A stretch of 64,000 bases of DNA from Acinetobacter kyonggiensis. Its GTDB lineage: Bacteria > Pseudomonadota > Gammaproteobacteria > Pseudomonadales > Moraxellaceae. The DNA is taken from contig NZ_FNPK01000008.1 in the NCBI RefSeq assembly GCF_900107285.1, positions 99,989 through 163,988 on the forward strand, in the 5' to 3' direction. Under the pieces are notes generated by a model. That model saw only the letters and a program-made list of their open reading frames with translations, was not told where the DNA came from and did no database searches. Numbering within the stretch: the first letter of the stretch is position 1; each line of letters starts with the position of its first letter. Positions 36,783 to 46,307 of this stretch are shown here, in pieces. A program made the translations under genes and the position numbers.

Positions 36783-37718
36783 ATGGAAAGAAATTTATCG
36801 ATTGATATTTTGAAAGTCATTTTAGCAATTGCTGTGGTTTTTTTACATACCCGTATTTTTTATGATGTATCGACACTTTTAAGCCATGTTTTCGTGCAGG
36901 GAATATTTAGGTTAGCAGTCCCTATTTTTTTAGTCATTACAGGTTATTATTTTTTTTATATCAATAGTCTCCAAAGATATAAAGCATGGCTGAAACGTAT
37001 TTTTATTTTGTATGCCGTTTGGATGATCTTTTATTTACCCATATGGTGGACTCAAAGCTTCTCCTATAATTTTTCTGTTTTGTACAATGGTTATTATGTG
37101 CTTTGGTATATTCAGGGCGTGTTGTTAGGTGGCTCTGTTTTATATTTCTGTAGAAATATAAATGCGAAAAAGCTCTTTATTGGGAGCCTTTTTTTATTTT
37201 TGCTTGGCGTTATACTTCAGCAAGTCGGTAATTTACATTTATTTCAGGGTCAAATGGATGCTGAATTGAACACCTATACCGTGCATCGTAATTTTTTATT
37301 GATGAGTTTCCCTTTTCTGACCTTAGGTTTTCTGCTGAATAAATGTCAGGCTACAATTAGTAATAAAATAAATATAAAGCTTTGGCATGTGATTGTTGTG
37401 GTTGTTTTAGTGGTCGTGGAATCACTTGCGAATTATTTTTTCATTAGTCGGAAGGAAAGTCTGGATCAGATGTTTTCCTTATTTATTGCTGCGCCAATTA
37501 TTTTTATATACGTTTTTAATCAGAATATACTGGGGAAAAATAAAGAATTGGCAAATTTATCGACGGCCATTTTTTTAATTCATCCTTTTTTTATTTACCA
37601 TTTAAAAGGCTATTTTTTAAATCAACAGACCTTATTTAGCTTGGTTGTATTGGTGTGTTCAATCTTTGCCGGATTAATATTGCTGCAAATGAATAAAAAA
37701 CTAAAATACTTGTTATAA
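36783..37718 (+). CDS. Acyltransferase 3 family membrane protein
   Basis: A 311-residue, about ten-helix protein of the acyltransferase 3 family (PF01757), O-acetylating sugars, lipids or polysaccharides. The N-terminus ERNLSIDILKVILAIAVVFLHTRIF has the family histidine, followed by VPIFLVITGYYFFY. The gene is more AT-rich than hemW, suggesting later acquisition, and is followed by a terminator. Its target (e.g. capsule, lipid A or peptidoglycan sugar) is not visible. No glycan gene cluster is adjacent. Confidence 0.85.
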   Translation: MERNLSIDILKVILAIAVVFLHTRIFYDVSTLLSHVFVQGIFRLAVPIFLVITGYYFFYINSLQRYKAWLKRIFILYAVWMIFYLPIWWTQSFSYNFSVLYNGYYVLWYIQGVLLGGSVLYFCRNINAKKLFIGSLFLFLLGVILQQVGNLHLFQGQMDAELNTYTVHRNFLLMSFPFLTLGFLLNKCQATISNKINIKLWHVIVVVVLVVVESLANYFFISRKESLDQMFSLFIAAPIIFIYVFNQNILGKNKELANLSTAIFLIHPFFIYHLKGYFLNQQTLFSLVVLVCSIFAGLILLQMNKKLKYLL

Positions 37719-37743
37719 AAAAGAGCGCCTAAGCGCTCTCTTC
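37717..37743. terminator. Bidirectional terminator between acyltransferase and acyl-CoA dehydrogenase genes
   Basis: AGAGCGC (37722-37728) and GCGCTCT (37733-37739) pair around CTAA. A-rich flank on the left gives a T-run when read leftward, so it mainly ends the dehydrogenase transcript. Confidence 0.75.
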
Positions 37744-37764
37744 TTTACTCTAAAAACTTAAACC

Positions 37765-39588
37765 TTAGTAGTCGAAGCTAAAGTGTTCAGGTGCTAATGA
37801 AGTCATGGTTTTTGAAGGATTGACCATGGCTTCAGCATGACCTTGGGTACGTGGCAATAAGCGTTCGAAATAGAAGTCAGCGACTTTAATTTTCGCTTTA
37901 TAGAATTCAGCAGATTCTTTGCCATCACCAGAAGCCAATTTTTCTGAAGCAACAGCAGCTTGTTGCGCCCAGAAATACGCCATCATCACATAGCCAGAGA
38001 ACATCAAGAAATCGACAGAAGCTGAAGAGACAACGTCACGGTCTTTACGTGCCGCAAGCATAATGCGCACCGTTAAGGCATTCCACTGTGCACATACTTT
38101 GGTTAAGTCCCATGCAAAACGACGCATGTATTTGTTGGTGGCATTTTGCGCACAGAATTTCAAAATTTCAGTGGTGTAGTCACGAATAACTTTACCTTTA
38201 GAGGTCAGTAATACTTTACGACCAATCAAGTCGAGTGCTTGCACGCCCGTTGTACCTTCATAAAGCGTCGCAATACGTGCATCACGTGCAATCTGCTCCA
38301 TACCCCATTCTTTGATATAACCGTGACCGCCATAAATTTGCATACCGTGGTTTGCTGCTTCTAAACCTAGCTCAGTTAAGAAACCTTTTAGGATTGGAGT
38401 GTAGAAACCTAAATGATCATCTGCTGCTTCAAATGCCGCAGTATCACCGCGCTCTAGGGCATCGGCCATTTTGTCAGCCAGTTGCGCTGCATAATAAATC
38501 ATGGAACGACCGCCTTCAGCAATCGCTTTTTGCGTCAACAACATGCGGCGAACATCAGCATGGTGAATAATGGCGTCAGCAACTTTTTCAGGGTCTTTCT
38601 TGCCAGACAGAGCACGCATAGACATACGATCTTTGGCATACGGTAAAGCACCTTGGAACGACAGTTCAGCATGCGCGATGCCTTGAATTGCAGTCCCAAT
38701 ACGCGCCGTGTTCATAAATGTGAACATGGCATGTAAGCCTTTATTTGGCTCGCCAATTAAGTAACCCACAGCATTGTCAAAGTTTAAAACCGCTGTTGCA
38801 GAAGCACGGATCCCCATTTTATGTTCAATTGAACCACAGGTTACAGGGTTACGCTCACCTACAGTACCATCGGTATTGACCAAGAATTTAGGCACAATAA
38901 ATAAAGAAATCCCTTTTGTACCTGCGGGCGCATCTGGAAGACGTGCAAGGACAATGTGGATGATATTTTCTGTTAAATCGTGTTCACCCGCAGAGATGAA
39001 AATTTTTGTCCCAGTAATATGATAAGTACCATCTGCATTTGGCTCTGCTTTGGCTTTTACTTGACCTAGGTCTGTACCACATTGTGGTTCAGTTAAGCAC
39101 ATGGTGCCTGACCACGTACCTGCCACAAGGTTAGGCATGTAGATATTTTTTTGTTCCTCAGTACCAAACTGAAGAATGGTATTCATGCAGCCAACGCTTA
39201 AACCTGGGTACATCTGGAATGACCAGTTTGCTGTGCCCATCATTTCTGATTTGATCAGATTTAAAGATTGAGGCAAATTTTGACCGCCAAATTCTTCTGG
39301 AAAAGACAGACCTTGCCATCCCCCTTGCACAAATTGGTCATAAGCTTCTTTAAAGCCTTTCGGTGTTTTGACTTCGCCATTTTCGAAATGACAGCCTTCT
39401 TCATCACCCGATTGGTTTAAAGGTGACAGTATATTTTCACAAAAATCTGCTGCACCTTCTAGAATCATGTCTACAGTGTCAGCATCGGCAGCTTCGCCAT
39501 TGGATAAAGTTTTATAGTGGGCAGAGAAGTCAAAAACTTCATTCATTAAAAAGCGAATGTCGTGTAAAGGAGCTTTATAAGCAGGCAT
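37765..39588 (-). CDS. Acyl-CoA dehydrogenase (long C-terminal type)
   Basis: FAD-dependent acyl-CoA dehydrogenase for a beta-oxidation-type step, 607 residues. It shows the N-terminal helix domain, MCLTEPQCGTDLG and GTKIFISAGEHD in the beta domain, and YGGHGYIKEWGMEQIARDARIATLYEGTTGVQALDL in the C-terminal domain with the catalytic-glutamate region. The extra C-terminal domain (PF12806-like) is found in DmdC and related enzymes. AGGA precedes the ATG. Chain-length preference is not evident. No fad neighbours. Confidence 0.9.
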   Translation of the reverse strand: MPAYKAPLHDIRFLMNEVFDFSAHYKTLSNGEAADADTVDMILEGAADFCENILSPLNQSGDEEGCHFENGEVKTPKGFKEAYDQFVQGGWQGLSFPEEFGGQNLPQSLNLIKSEMMGTANWSFQMYPGLSVGCMNTILQFGTEEQKNIYMPNLVAGTWSGTMCLTEPQCGTDLGQVKAKAEPNADGTYHITGTKIFISAGEHDLTENIIHIVLARLPDAPAGTKGISLFIVPKFLVNTDGTVGERNPVTCGSIEHKMGIRASATAVLNFDNAVGYLIGEPNKGLHAMFTFMNTARIGTAIQGIAHAELSFQGALPYAKDRMSMRALSGKKDPEKVADAIIHHADVRRMLLTQKAIAEGGRSMIYYAAQLADKMADALERGDTAAFEAADDHLGFYTPILKGFLTELGLEAANHGMQIYGGHGYIKEWGMEQIARDARIATLYEGTTGVQALDLIGRKVLLTSKGKVIRDYTTEILKFCAQNATNKYMRRFAWDLTKVCAQWNALTVRIMLAARKDRDVVSSASVDFLMFSGYVMMAYFWAQQAAVASEKLASGDGKESAEFYKAKIKVADFYFERLLPRTQGHAEAMVNPSKTMTSLAPEHFSFDY

Positions 39589-39829
39589 AGTGTTAATCCT
39601 AATTTAGAAATAGTTTTGGATTATCCGAATCGATAGTTTGATTATTCACATTGCTCATCAAAATACATTGATAGTGTAGCCTTGGAAAAATGTCAGAAAG
39701 GCGAATAACAATGAAAATTAAACGGCTTAGAAAATATTTTTTTGTTAAAGTATAAACTTTGATTTTGATCAAAAAGTTAAATTGATCAGTGTTTAAGTAT
39801 AAATAACATAAGGTATTTAAAAAGAAATC

Positions 39830-42253
39830 ATGCAAATAAGATATTTAACTTTATGCTTAATAGCCTTAAGCCTAAGTGCTTGTTCACAACATGTCATTAA
39901 ATCCAATGCCAATACTGGACAGAGTTTAGAGCAAAAAGCTGTTACAGGTTTAAACGCCATGTTTGAAACGTCGGGCTATGATTATCAAGGAAAATTGAAT
40001 TTTCATGCAAATTTAGCCCCAAATACGACAAAAAACTCGAAAGTGACTCAACAAGAGAGTGCTCCCTCATTAGATCCTGTGTTGCAGCATCAAATTGAAC
40101 AATATCTTAAAGTTCAAAAGCTTCGTTTAGGTCATCAGGAAAAGCAGCATTTATATACCGCATTGGCAAAAGAACAGCTTCCGAATGCCGATCGGTTTGC
40201 TGCGAAAGAGGGATACGGGAGTAACTTTGATCAGTTTGCTTTGAACTTATTAAGTAATATTCAGTTTAGTTACAATGGTTCAGTGCATTATCGGCAAAAA
40301 CTCGCCTCTTTAAATTTAGAGGCAAAATATGAAAAACCAACGCTGCTGGTGCATGCCAAAGTCCCGATGGTGGTTGATTTTAATGAGTATAAGTTTTATA
40401 TCAATTATTTTTCACTGATGCCTTATTTAGTCAATAAAGACAGTCAGGCAAGTTTTGCCTATATTGATTTTTCCAAGTATAAAAATGAAATCAATCGCGT
40501 TGATTTTAAAAAACTGGCAGATTATTTAAAGCAAGTCAATGCTTTGTCTTATGCCTTGGCTGAACCGAAAGGGATTCAAGCTTTGCCGTTGAATGCCAAA
40601 GATAAGAATTTGGCTGTAGTAGAGAAAATTCGTTTAAGCACCACCTTAGAACAACTCCAGTTGCAAATGGCGTTATATGAACAAGTCAACCGACCTTATT
40701 TTCTCAATTCGGTGGTTGGAATCAAGCCGACAGATGCAGTTGCCGAGCAAGCCGCGACAACTGTAGCAACACAGGATTCGACCCAGAAGCATAAAGCTGT
40801 CGCTCCAGCAGGGGAGGTAGATGATGTACCAAGCTTGACTAAAGATGAAGCAGCTGAATCAAGTTTGCAGTTAAGCCTATTAATCGATACGCATTTTAGT
40901 GCTTTAGGGCAAGGTGATACAGCAGAGCCAGCAACGGAGTCTGGTTGTTTAAAACAGGATAAATCCTGTGCTGCTACAGCAGTGGCAGCGGATACGGTTG
41001 TTGTAACAGAGCAACCCGAAGATATAGTCGCAGCGGATGCAGTGCAAACCGCAGATAAAGGCTCGGATGAATATTTAAATCAGCAGCAGTGTCAAGAATT
41101 GATCAGCCAACCCCAGCGTGCCACGATGGGCGCTTTAACCTTCTGCCAGCATGAATATGATTTAAATGCTTTTGCCAGCAAAGAGCAGGATGTTGATCAG
41201 ACAAAACTGATTGATGCGCTAAGCAGTTTGAGTCCTATTTTTGAACCATATGCGTCAGATCAATTGATGGATGTCAAAACATTTTCAGGCTTATGGGCGA
41301 AGCATCAACCTGAAATTCAGCAAGCACTGAAAGCCAATGCACAGCAAATTCCTCTGGTCATGGATGTCGGACTGGATGCCCAAGGTCGAGCCATACTGGT
41401 AGATTATGATGTACAAATCACCAGTCAAAAATATGGCACAGTCAATATTCAGGCCGATTTTAATATTCAGAATTATGGTCAGGCCAGTACAATTGATGGT
41501 GCTCAATTACGTCAAGCCAAGTCTTTAGCAGAAATATCTAAAGGGTCGGTGATTGAAAATATGGTTCGTGGTTTTTCTACTGCAACAGGGGGAGAAGAAA
41601 CCGAAACAGATGCAGCGACAACCGTGAAAAATATGCTGAGTTTGAATGAACAACTGAAGCAATTGGCAGAAAAAACCTATCAGCAAACCCATTCTTATGC
41701 GCAAACTTATCAGGCGCTGTGGGGAATGCAAATGGCAGCCCAAAATCGTGATTTGCTTAAAAACTACAATGCACAAAGCCTGCACGAAATTGCACAGGTC
41801 TATGCCTATTGGTTTGCAGACGAAGCGATTTATAACCCTACAGGTCAGGCGCTGAAACAGATTCAAGCGTTGCAGAAAAAACATGATTTAGAACTCGATC
41901 AGCAGTTTAATCACGAGTTAGGCGAAGCGGTGTATCAAATCGTGAATGCCGTTGTTGCAAAGGATGCTGAGCGTCAGGCATGGCAGCAACTGGTTAAACA
42001 ATATAAACAACCAAAAGCCATTTTTGCTCAGCAGTATATGCAGAACTTTAAACAAGACTACGACGTAGATCAGCCGCAACAATTGAAAGCTGTTGCAGAT
42101 ATCTTGGCACAAGCCTATGTAGATTCAACGCAAAACCGTTTGTCTTTAAAGTCGATTGAAAAACTGACTTTAGAACAAGATGGGTATATTGATTTAGAGC
42201 TGTATCAAAAAACTTATACGGCATTAAAGGAAAACTTGAACCCTAAAAAATAA
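39830..42253 (+). CDS. Very large predicted lipoprotein, function unknown
   Basis: An 807-residue protein with signal peptide ending LSAC (Cys18 lipidated), then SQHVIKSN. No known family recognised. Residues about 30-290 form a mixed alpha/beta region with GYDYQGKLNFHANL and IQFSYNGSVHYRQKL. Residues about 300-410 are Ala/Asp/Glu/Thr-rich and look disordered. Residues about 410-600 contain CQELISQPQRATMGALTFCQ, VMDVGLDAQGRAILVDYDVQI; the remainder is Gln-rich helix. Probably an outer-membrane or periplasmic structural lipoprotein typical of Acinetobacter. It is followed by a terminator and has no operon partners. Confidence 0.8.
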   Translation: MQIRYLTLCLIALSLSACSQHVIKSNANTGQSLEQKAVTGLNAMFETSGYDYQGKLNFHANLAPNTTKNSKVTQQESAPSLDPVLQHQIEQYLKVQKLRLGHQEKQHLYTALAKEQLPNADRFAAKEGYGSNFDQFALNLLSNIQFSYNGSVHYRQKLASLNLEAKYEKPTLLVHAKVPMVVDFNEYKFYINYFSLMPYLVNKDSQASFAYIDFSKYKNEINRVDFKKLADYLKQVNALSYALAEPKGIQALPLNAKDKNLAVVEKIRLSTTLEQLQLQMALYEQVNRPYFLNSVVGIKPTDAVAEQAATTVATQDSTQKHKAVAPAGEVDDVPSLTKDEAAESSLQLSLLIDTHFSALGQGDTAEPATESGCLKQDKSCAATAVAADTVVVTEQPEDIVAADAVQTADKGSDEYLNQQQCQELISQPQRATMGALTFCQHEYDLNAFASKEQDVDQTKLIDALSSLSPIFEPYASDQLMDVKTFSGLWAKHQPEIQQALKANAQQIPLVMDVGLDAQGRAILVDYDVQITSQKYGTVNIQADFNIQNYGQASTIDGAQLRQAKSLAEISKGSVIENMVRGFSTATGGEETETDAATTVKNMLSLNEQLKQLAEKTYQQTHSYAQTYQALWGMQMAAQNRDLLKNYNAQSLHEIAQVYAYWFADEAIYNPTGQALKQIQALQKKHDLELDQQFNHELGEAVYQIVNAVVAKDAERQAWQQLVKQYKQPKAIFAQQYMQNFKQDYDVDQPQQLKAVADILAQAYVDSTQNRLSLKSIEKLTLEQDGYIDLELYQKTYTALKENLNPKK

Positions 42254-42258
42254 GTGTT

Positions 42259-42288
42259 AAAAAGAACCTCAGATGAGGTTCTTTTTTT
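42259..42288. terminator. Bidirectional terminator between large lipoprotein gene and aroE
   Basis: AAAAAGAACCTC and GAGGTTCTTTTT form a 12-bp stem around AGAT, with T-runs in both directions between the convergent genes. Confidence 0.9.
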
Positions 42289-42309
42289 GGATATATGTTA
42301 GAGATCGGC

Positions 42310-43098
42310 TTAAAGAAAATCTTTCAGTGATGGTTTTATTCCATTCCAGATGGAAAAAGATTCAATCGCTTGACCCACCAACATGCCATACCCTTCAGAT
42401 GTGGGAATACCACGCGCTTTGGCTTGATCTAAAAAGCTAGAGGGTTTGCCATAGGCCATTTCATAAGCATATTTAAACTGCAATGTTTCAGGTAAGACTA
42501 AAGCATCGCCACTTAAGCTTGCTGAGGTCGCATTAATCACCAGATCAAACTCACCGCTTAAATGCTCTAATGAAACGGCAGCAAGGGTGGCTTGCGGAAC
42601 AGCATCTTTTAAATCTGCGACCAATTGTTCTGCACGGGCTAAAGTACGGTTGGCAATGACAATATTTTTCACACCTGCTTGCACCAGCGGGTAGACCACG
42701 CCACGCGTTGCGCCACCTGCACCAATGATTAAAATAGCGGTATTGTCTAAATTCCAATTTAAAGCTTGAATGGCATCGACCAGCCCTTGACCATCGGTAT
42801 TGTCACCATGCAGTTTTCCATCTTGCATCCACAGCGTATTCACCGCTTTAGCAATTTTGGCACGTTCAGTCAGAACATGGCATTGCGCAAATGCTTGCTC
42901 TTTAAAAGGCACAGTGACATTCATGCCGCTGCCACCTTGGGCAAAAAACGCTTTAATGTTGGCTTCAAAACCATCCAGTGGAGCAAGACGTTTGCTGTAA
43001 TGGAGGTCAATACCTGTTTTTTGTGCAAAAGCATGATGAAGTTCTGGTGAGCGCGATTGTTCGATAGGGTGACCAATCACCGCGAATTGTTTGCTCAT
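42310..43098 (-). CDS. aroE: Shikimate 5-dehydrogenase
   Basis: NADPH-dependent reduction of 3-dehydroshikimate in the chorismate pathway. The 262-residue protein has HPIEQSRSPELHH, NVTVPFKEQAF with catalytic lysine, GDNTDGQGLV with catalytic aspartate and the nucleotide loop GAGGATRGV. The ATG at 43098 with GGA upstream gives the family N-terminus; the frame extends to 43131. No other aromatic-pathway genes are nearby. Confidence 0.95.
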   Translation of the reverse strand: MSKQFAVIGHPIEQSRSPELHHAFAQKTGIDLHYSKRLAPLDGFEANIKAFFAQGGSGMNVTVPFKEQAFAQCHVLTERAKIAKAVNTLWMQDGKLHGDNTDGQGLVDAIQALNWNLDNTAILIIGAGGATRGVVYPLVQAGVKNIVIANRTLARAEQLVADLKDAVPQATLAAVSLEHLSGEFDLVINATSASLSGDALVLPETLQFKYAYEMAYGKPSSFLDQAKARGIPTSEGYGMLVGQAIESFSIWNGIKPSLKDFL

Positions 43099-43245
43099 TT
43101 CACAAGATCCATGTGCGGAAATGGCATTCAATATACGTGATTTTTAAACAAGGCTAAAGTCAGAAGGAGAGAAAATAAAACAATTAGGAATTGGAAAAAT
43201 ACACTTCAATAATGTGTAGCGAAACGCAAGCGATTAAAGTTAAAG

Positions 43246-43452
43246 CTAAGGATTACAGATGTCGTGCACCACTTCTTCAAGCAACATTGCCGCAGTAAAA
43301 AATAAGCCAAAACCAGCAAGTACGCTAAAGCTAATCGATAAGCTATCGGAAAAGGTATTGTCTGATGAGAAGGTAATGCTTATGGAGCAAAGGATCATGA
43401 TGAAAATTGACCAAAATAAAAATACTTTGCGATTGAGTGTTTTGTTGAACAT
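43246..43452 (-). CDS. Small two-helix membrane protein
   Basis: A 68-residue protein with two hydrophobic helices (VFLFWSIFIMILCSISITF and SISFSVLAGFGLFFTAAML) and a short acidic tail. No family recognised. The start at 43452 has a strong AAGGAG about seven bases upstream, which favours it over the plus-strand frame in the same place. It lies upstream of aroE on the same strand, with 147 bp between them. Function unknown. Confidence 0.6.
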   Translation of the reverse strand: MFNKTLNRKVFLFWSIFIMILCSISITFSSDNTFSDSLSISFSVLAGFGLFFTAAMLLEEVVHDICNP

Positions 43453-43791
43453 TTTTTTCTCCTTAAGCATGGTTTGTTGTCATTTATGCTGGCTTTAAAA
43501 TAGGCGTAAAGTGCTTAAATTGAATGACCCAGTCTAAACGATTTTAGAAATGCCATTGCATCTCGTGCTGTAAGGAAATATGTCGGCAACATTATTATTG
43601 ATGGAATAGTCCACTATATTTATAGGCGAATGACTTTAATTCAAACAGTTTTATGCTTTAATCAATATTAACTCAGAGACTGCTTAAAGTTAAAAAACCT
43701 CCTTGATCCAATATGGAAAAAGGGGTTAATTTTTTTAAATGTTTAACTATTAGACTTCTTTCATAAGTCGCCTTTTGATCAATAAAAGTAG
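43453..43791. other. AT-rich intergenic region
   Basis: No gene or convincing promoter is seen between the small membrane-protein gene and the repeat at 43792. AACCTCCTT and AAGGGGTT-type complementarity near 43697-43735, followed by a T-run, is a weak terminator-like signal. Confidence 0.3.
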
Positions 43792-44005
43792 TTCGTAAAG
43801 CCAACATTAAAAAATAAATTTTAGGAAATATTGGATTCATGAGTGTGGCATGGATGCCACACGTTTCCCATCACGACAAGGATGTCGTGTATGGGAAACA
43901 AAAGGTTTTTGCCTACTTTTGACCTTTCAAAAGTAGGGATAATGCCTACGCAAAGGTATAAAAACTGAATCAATTAAATGAGGCAGTGCTGATTTTAAAG
44001 AATCA
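43792..44005. repeat. Hairpin-rich dispersed intergenic repeat, copy 2
   Basis: Three hairpins in series: GTGTGGCAT/ATGCCACAC (43843-43862), GTTTCCCAT/ATGGGAAAC with inner ACGACA/TGTCGT (43863-43899), and CCTACTTTTG/CAAAAGTAGG (43912-43937). Flanks and spacers match 24774-25035. It lies 34 bp beyond the hemF stop, the same gene-relative position as copy 1 beyond sodC. Confidence 0.87.
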
Positions 44006-44038
44006 AATATTGAACAGTTTTTGATTTATGCAAGTTAT

Positions 44039-44980
44039 CTATTGATGTTCAGTTAACCAATCATGTGGTTTTAAATAGTAATCGGTTAAGCGTTTTTCAG
44101 TTGAATCCTCATCCCATTCTGGACGATATGACCAAGCGGCAAGCGGTGGCATACTGACCAAAATTGACTCAATCCGCCCGCCTGTTTGTAAACCAAACAA
44201 AGTCCCACGGTCATAAACCAAATTATATTCCACATAACGACCACGACGGTAGAGTTGAAACTCACGTTGTGCTTGGCTATAAGGTTGATTTTGATGGCGT
44301 TGGAAAATCGGCAAAATCGCGTCTAAGTAACCATTCCCCACGGCTTGAATATATTGAAAGCAGGTTTCAAAATCCCATTGATTTAAATCATCAAAGAATA
44401 ATCCACCGACACCGCGTTGTTCATCACGATGTTTTAAATAGAAGTAGTCATCACACCATTTTTTATGTTCGGCATAGACGCTGTCACCAAAAGGGGCACA
44501 CAGGTCATGGGCTTTTTGATGCCAAGCCACTATATCTGCATCATCTGGATAAAATGGAGTGAGGTCAAAACCACCACCAAACCACCAAATTGGATCTTGC
44601 CCTTCAGGCTCTGCGACAAATAAACGCACATTGGCATGTGAGGTCGGAACATTTGGATTCTTGGGGTGAATGACTAAAGAAACCCCTAAAGCTTGTGCTT
44701 TTGCTCCAGCAATTTGTGGATGACGCTCAGTTGCAGAAGCTGGAAGTTTTGAAATATTGATGTGTGAAAACATCACGCCACCTTTTTCAATCACCGTGCC
44801 ATTTTGTAAAACACGTGAACGACCGCCACCACCTTCTGGACGTTCCCAATCATCAATTTCAAATTGAGCAGTGCCACCACTCTGTAATTCTCGTTGTTCT
44901 AGACCTGCACAAATACGGGCTTGTAAATCGAGGAGAAATTCGCGAACGCGTTGAATATCAGCTGACGTTGGGTTCTGCAT
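44039..44980 (-). CDS. hemF: Oxygen-dependent coproporphyrinogen III oxidase
   Basis: Aerobic heme-synthesis enzyme converting coproporphyrinogen III to protoporphyrinogen IX. The 313-residue protein has the family motifs [42 protein letters not shown] and [13 protein letters not shown], and ends in [26 protein letters not shown] lies seven bases before the ATG. It is followed by hairpin-rich repeat copy 2 and preceded by a MITE-like element. Confidence 0.96.
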   Translation of the reverse strand: MQNPTSADIQRVREFLLDLQARICAGLEQRELQSGGTAQFEIDDWERPEGGGGRSRVLQNGTVIEKGGVMFSHINISKLPASATERHPQIAGAKAQALGVSLVIHPKNPNVPTSHANVRLFVAEPEGQDPIWWFGGGFDLTPFYPDDADIVAWHQKAHDLCAPFGDSVYAEHKKWCDDYFYLKHRDEQRGVGGLFFDDLNQWDFETCFQYIQAVGNGYLDAILPIFQRHQNQPYSQAQREFQLYRRGRYVEYNLVYDRGTLFGLQTGGRIESILVSMPPLAAWSYRPEWDEDSTEKRLTDYYLKPHDWLTEHQ

Positions 44981-45082
44981 AGATGACCTCTATAGCATGA
45001 TTTTAAGGACTGAATACATCAAAGCATAAAGTCATAAAAAAAGTAAGGGATTTTTTAACATCTTGTAAAAAATCCCTAAATC

Positions 45083-45369
45083 TAGGGTCTGTGGACATTT
45101 CAGCCATGCATTGCGTTATTCACTAAAACAACTCAAGCAAGGCATGAAATGCAGACAATGGTGATCCCCTTGTCAAGTTTCATAACGAAGTTTGGGGAAG
45201 TTTTAGTAATAACCCTATGGGACAGGGACATTTTTTCCGCTACTGCGTTATCTTGCGCAGCTTTAGTCACTGCTCATCATTTAGAATGACTAAATTTCGT
45301 AAAACATGCCTTGTAGCATCTAAAAAATGTCCTCTGTCGCAAGCATCTGTGAAATGTCAACAGACCCTA
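45083..45369. mobile_element. MITE-like element with 20-bp terminal inverted repeats
   Basis: TAGGGTCTGTGGACATTTCA (45083-45102) and the complement of TGAAATGTCAACAGACCCTA (45350-45369) match at 19 of 20 positions. The 287-bp element encodes nothing. GGGTCTG...CAGACCC is bounded by TA on both sides, compatible with a TA target duplication as in IS630- or some IS5-family elements. A nested inverted pair, GACAGGGACATTTTTT (45221-45236) and its near-complement at 45321-45338, adds structure. It lies between hemF and ribA, 28 bp from the ribA stop. Parent element not identified. Confidence 0.75.
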
Positions 45370-45396
45370 ATGATTTATAATATTTTTTAAAATGAA

Positions 45397-45999
45397 TTAG
45401 AAGTCATCTTTATCATACATGTGTGACATACGTTCATGTTTGGTTTTTAAATAGTCAGCATTAAATGGATTCAAACCGACGGTGAGGGGAACACGATCGA
45501 CCACATCAATACCCAGTTCTTTTAAGGCTTTAATTTTTGTAGGATTATTGGTGATTAATTTGACTTGTTTAATTTTCAAATGTTCCAGCATGATATTACA
45601 CATGTCGTAACGTCGAGCATCCGCGGGTAAATTCAACATTAAGTTGGCATCAACCGTATCATGACCTTGATCTTGCAAAGCATAAGCGCGAATTTTATTG
45701 GTTAGCCCAATACCACGCCCTTCTTGGCGCAAGTATAAAATCACGCCTTGCCCCACTTCATTGATTAATTTTTGTGTGGCTTGTAACTGAGGCCCACAAT
45801 CACATTTGAGTGAGGCAAAGGCATCACCAGTTAAACATTCAGAGTGAATGCGAACCAATACTGGAGCCGTGGGTGCTGTGTCGAGGCCTTTAGAAAGTGC
45901 TACATGCTCTTCACCAGTTTCTGGATCTTGAAATACAGTGATTTTAAATTCACCAAAAGCGGTTGGTAATCTTGAAGTTGCAACAAATTCTATAGGCAC
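45397..45999 (-). CDS. ribA: GTP cyclohydrolase II
   Basis: First committed step of riboflavin synthesis, opening GTP to the diaminopyrimidine. The 200-residue protein has zinc ligands Cys55, Cys66 and Cys68 in [19 protein letters not shown], the catalytic [20 protein letters not shown] and TNNPTKI. Translation starts at GTG. It stands alone without the ribB domain. The MITE-like element lies directly after its stop codon. Confidence 0.96.
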   Translation of the reverse strand: MPIEFVATSRLPTAFGEFKITVFQDPETGEEHVALSKGLDTAPTAPVLVRIHSECLTGDAFASLKCDCGPQLQATQKLINEVGQGVILYLRQEGRGIGLTNKIRAYALQDQGHDTVDANLMLNLPADARRYDMCNIMLEHLKIKQVKLITNNPTKIKALKELGIDVVDRVPLTVGLNPFNADYLKTKHERMSHMYDKDDF

Positions 46000-46307
46000 T
46001 GCTTAACCCGTCAGATAGATTATTAATTGATTAAAGTATAGCGTAATGCTTGGACATTGGTAGAATTGCTATGTTGAAATTATGCATAAGATTTTCTTTT
46101 TTGTATAAAGCGAACGATAATGGTTGATAAATAGTAAGATTATTCAGGATAATCTGGTTTTATGAGTAAACACCCAGTTGAGAGAACTCCTCAAAACTGC
46201 ATCGCTAGAAATGTGGCTGATTTAAAGGTGATACAATTCGACAATATGATCGAGTAACCCATTTACCTAGCTTAGGATTTGCCAGGCTTTAGAAGGCTTT
46301 GCCATTT
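46000..46307. promoter_or_regulatory. Divergent ribA-dxs control region
   Basis: Must contain both promoters. AGATTAT/ATAATCT (46137-46155) is a perfect inverted repeat with a 5-nt loop and could be an operator. A 31-codon frame at 46162-46257 lacks a ribosome site and is not called. No riboswitch was recognised. Confidence 0.35.

Noticed and set aside
43259..43498. 79-codon plus-strand frame opposite the small membrane protein gene
   Set aside because: The minus-strand frame has a strong AAGGAG and two membrane helices; this one has neither.
44164..44562. 132-codon plus-strand frame inside hemF
   Set aside because: His-rich antisense shadow of the conserved hemF coding sequence.
46162..46257. 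31-codon frame in the ribA-dxs gap
   Set aside because: No ribosome site and no recognisable protein features.
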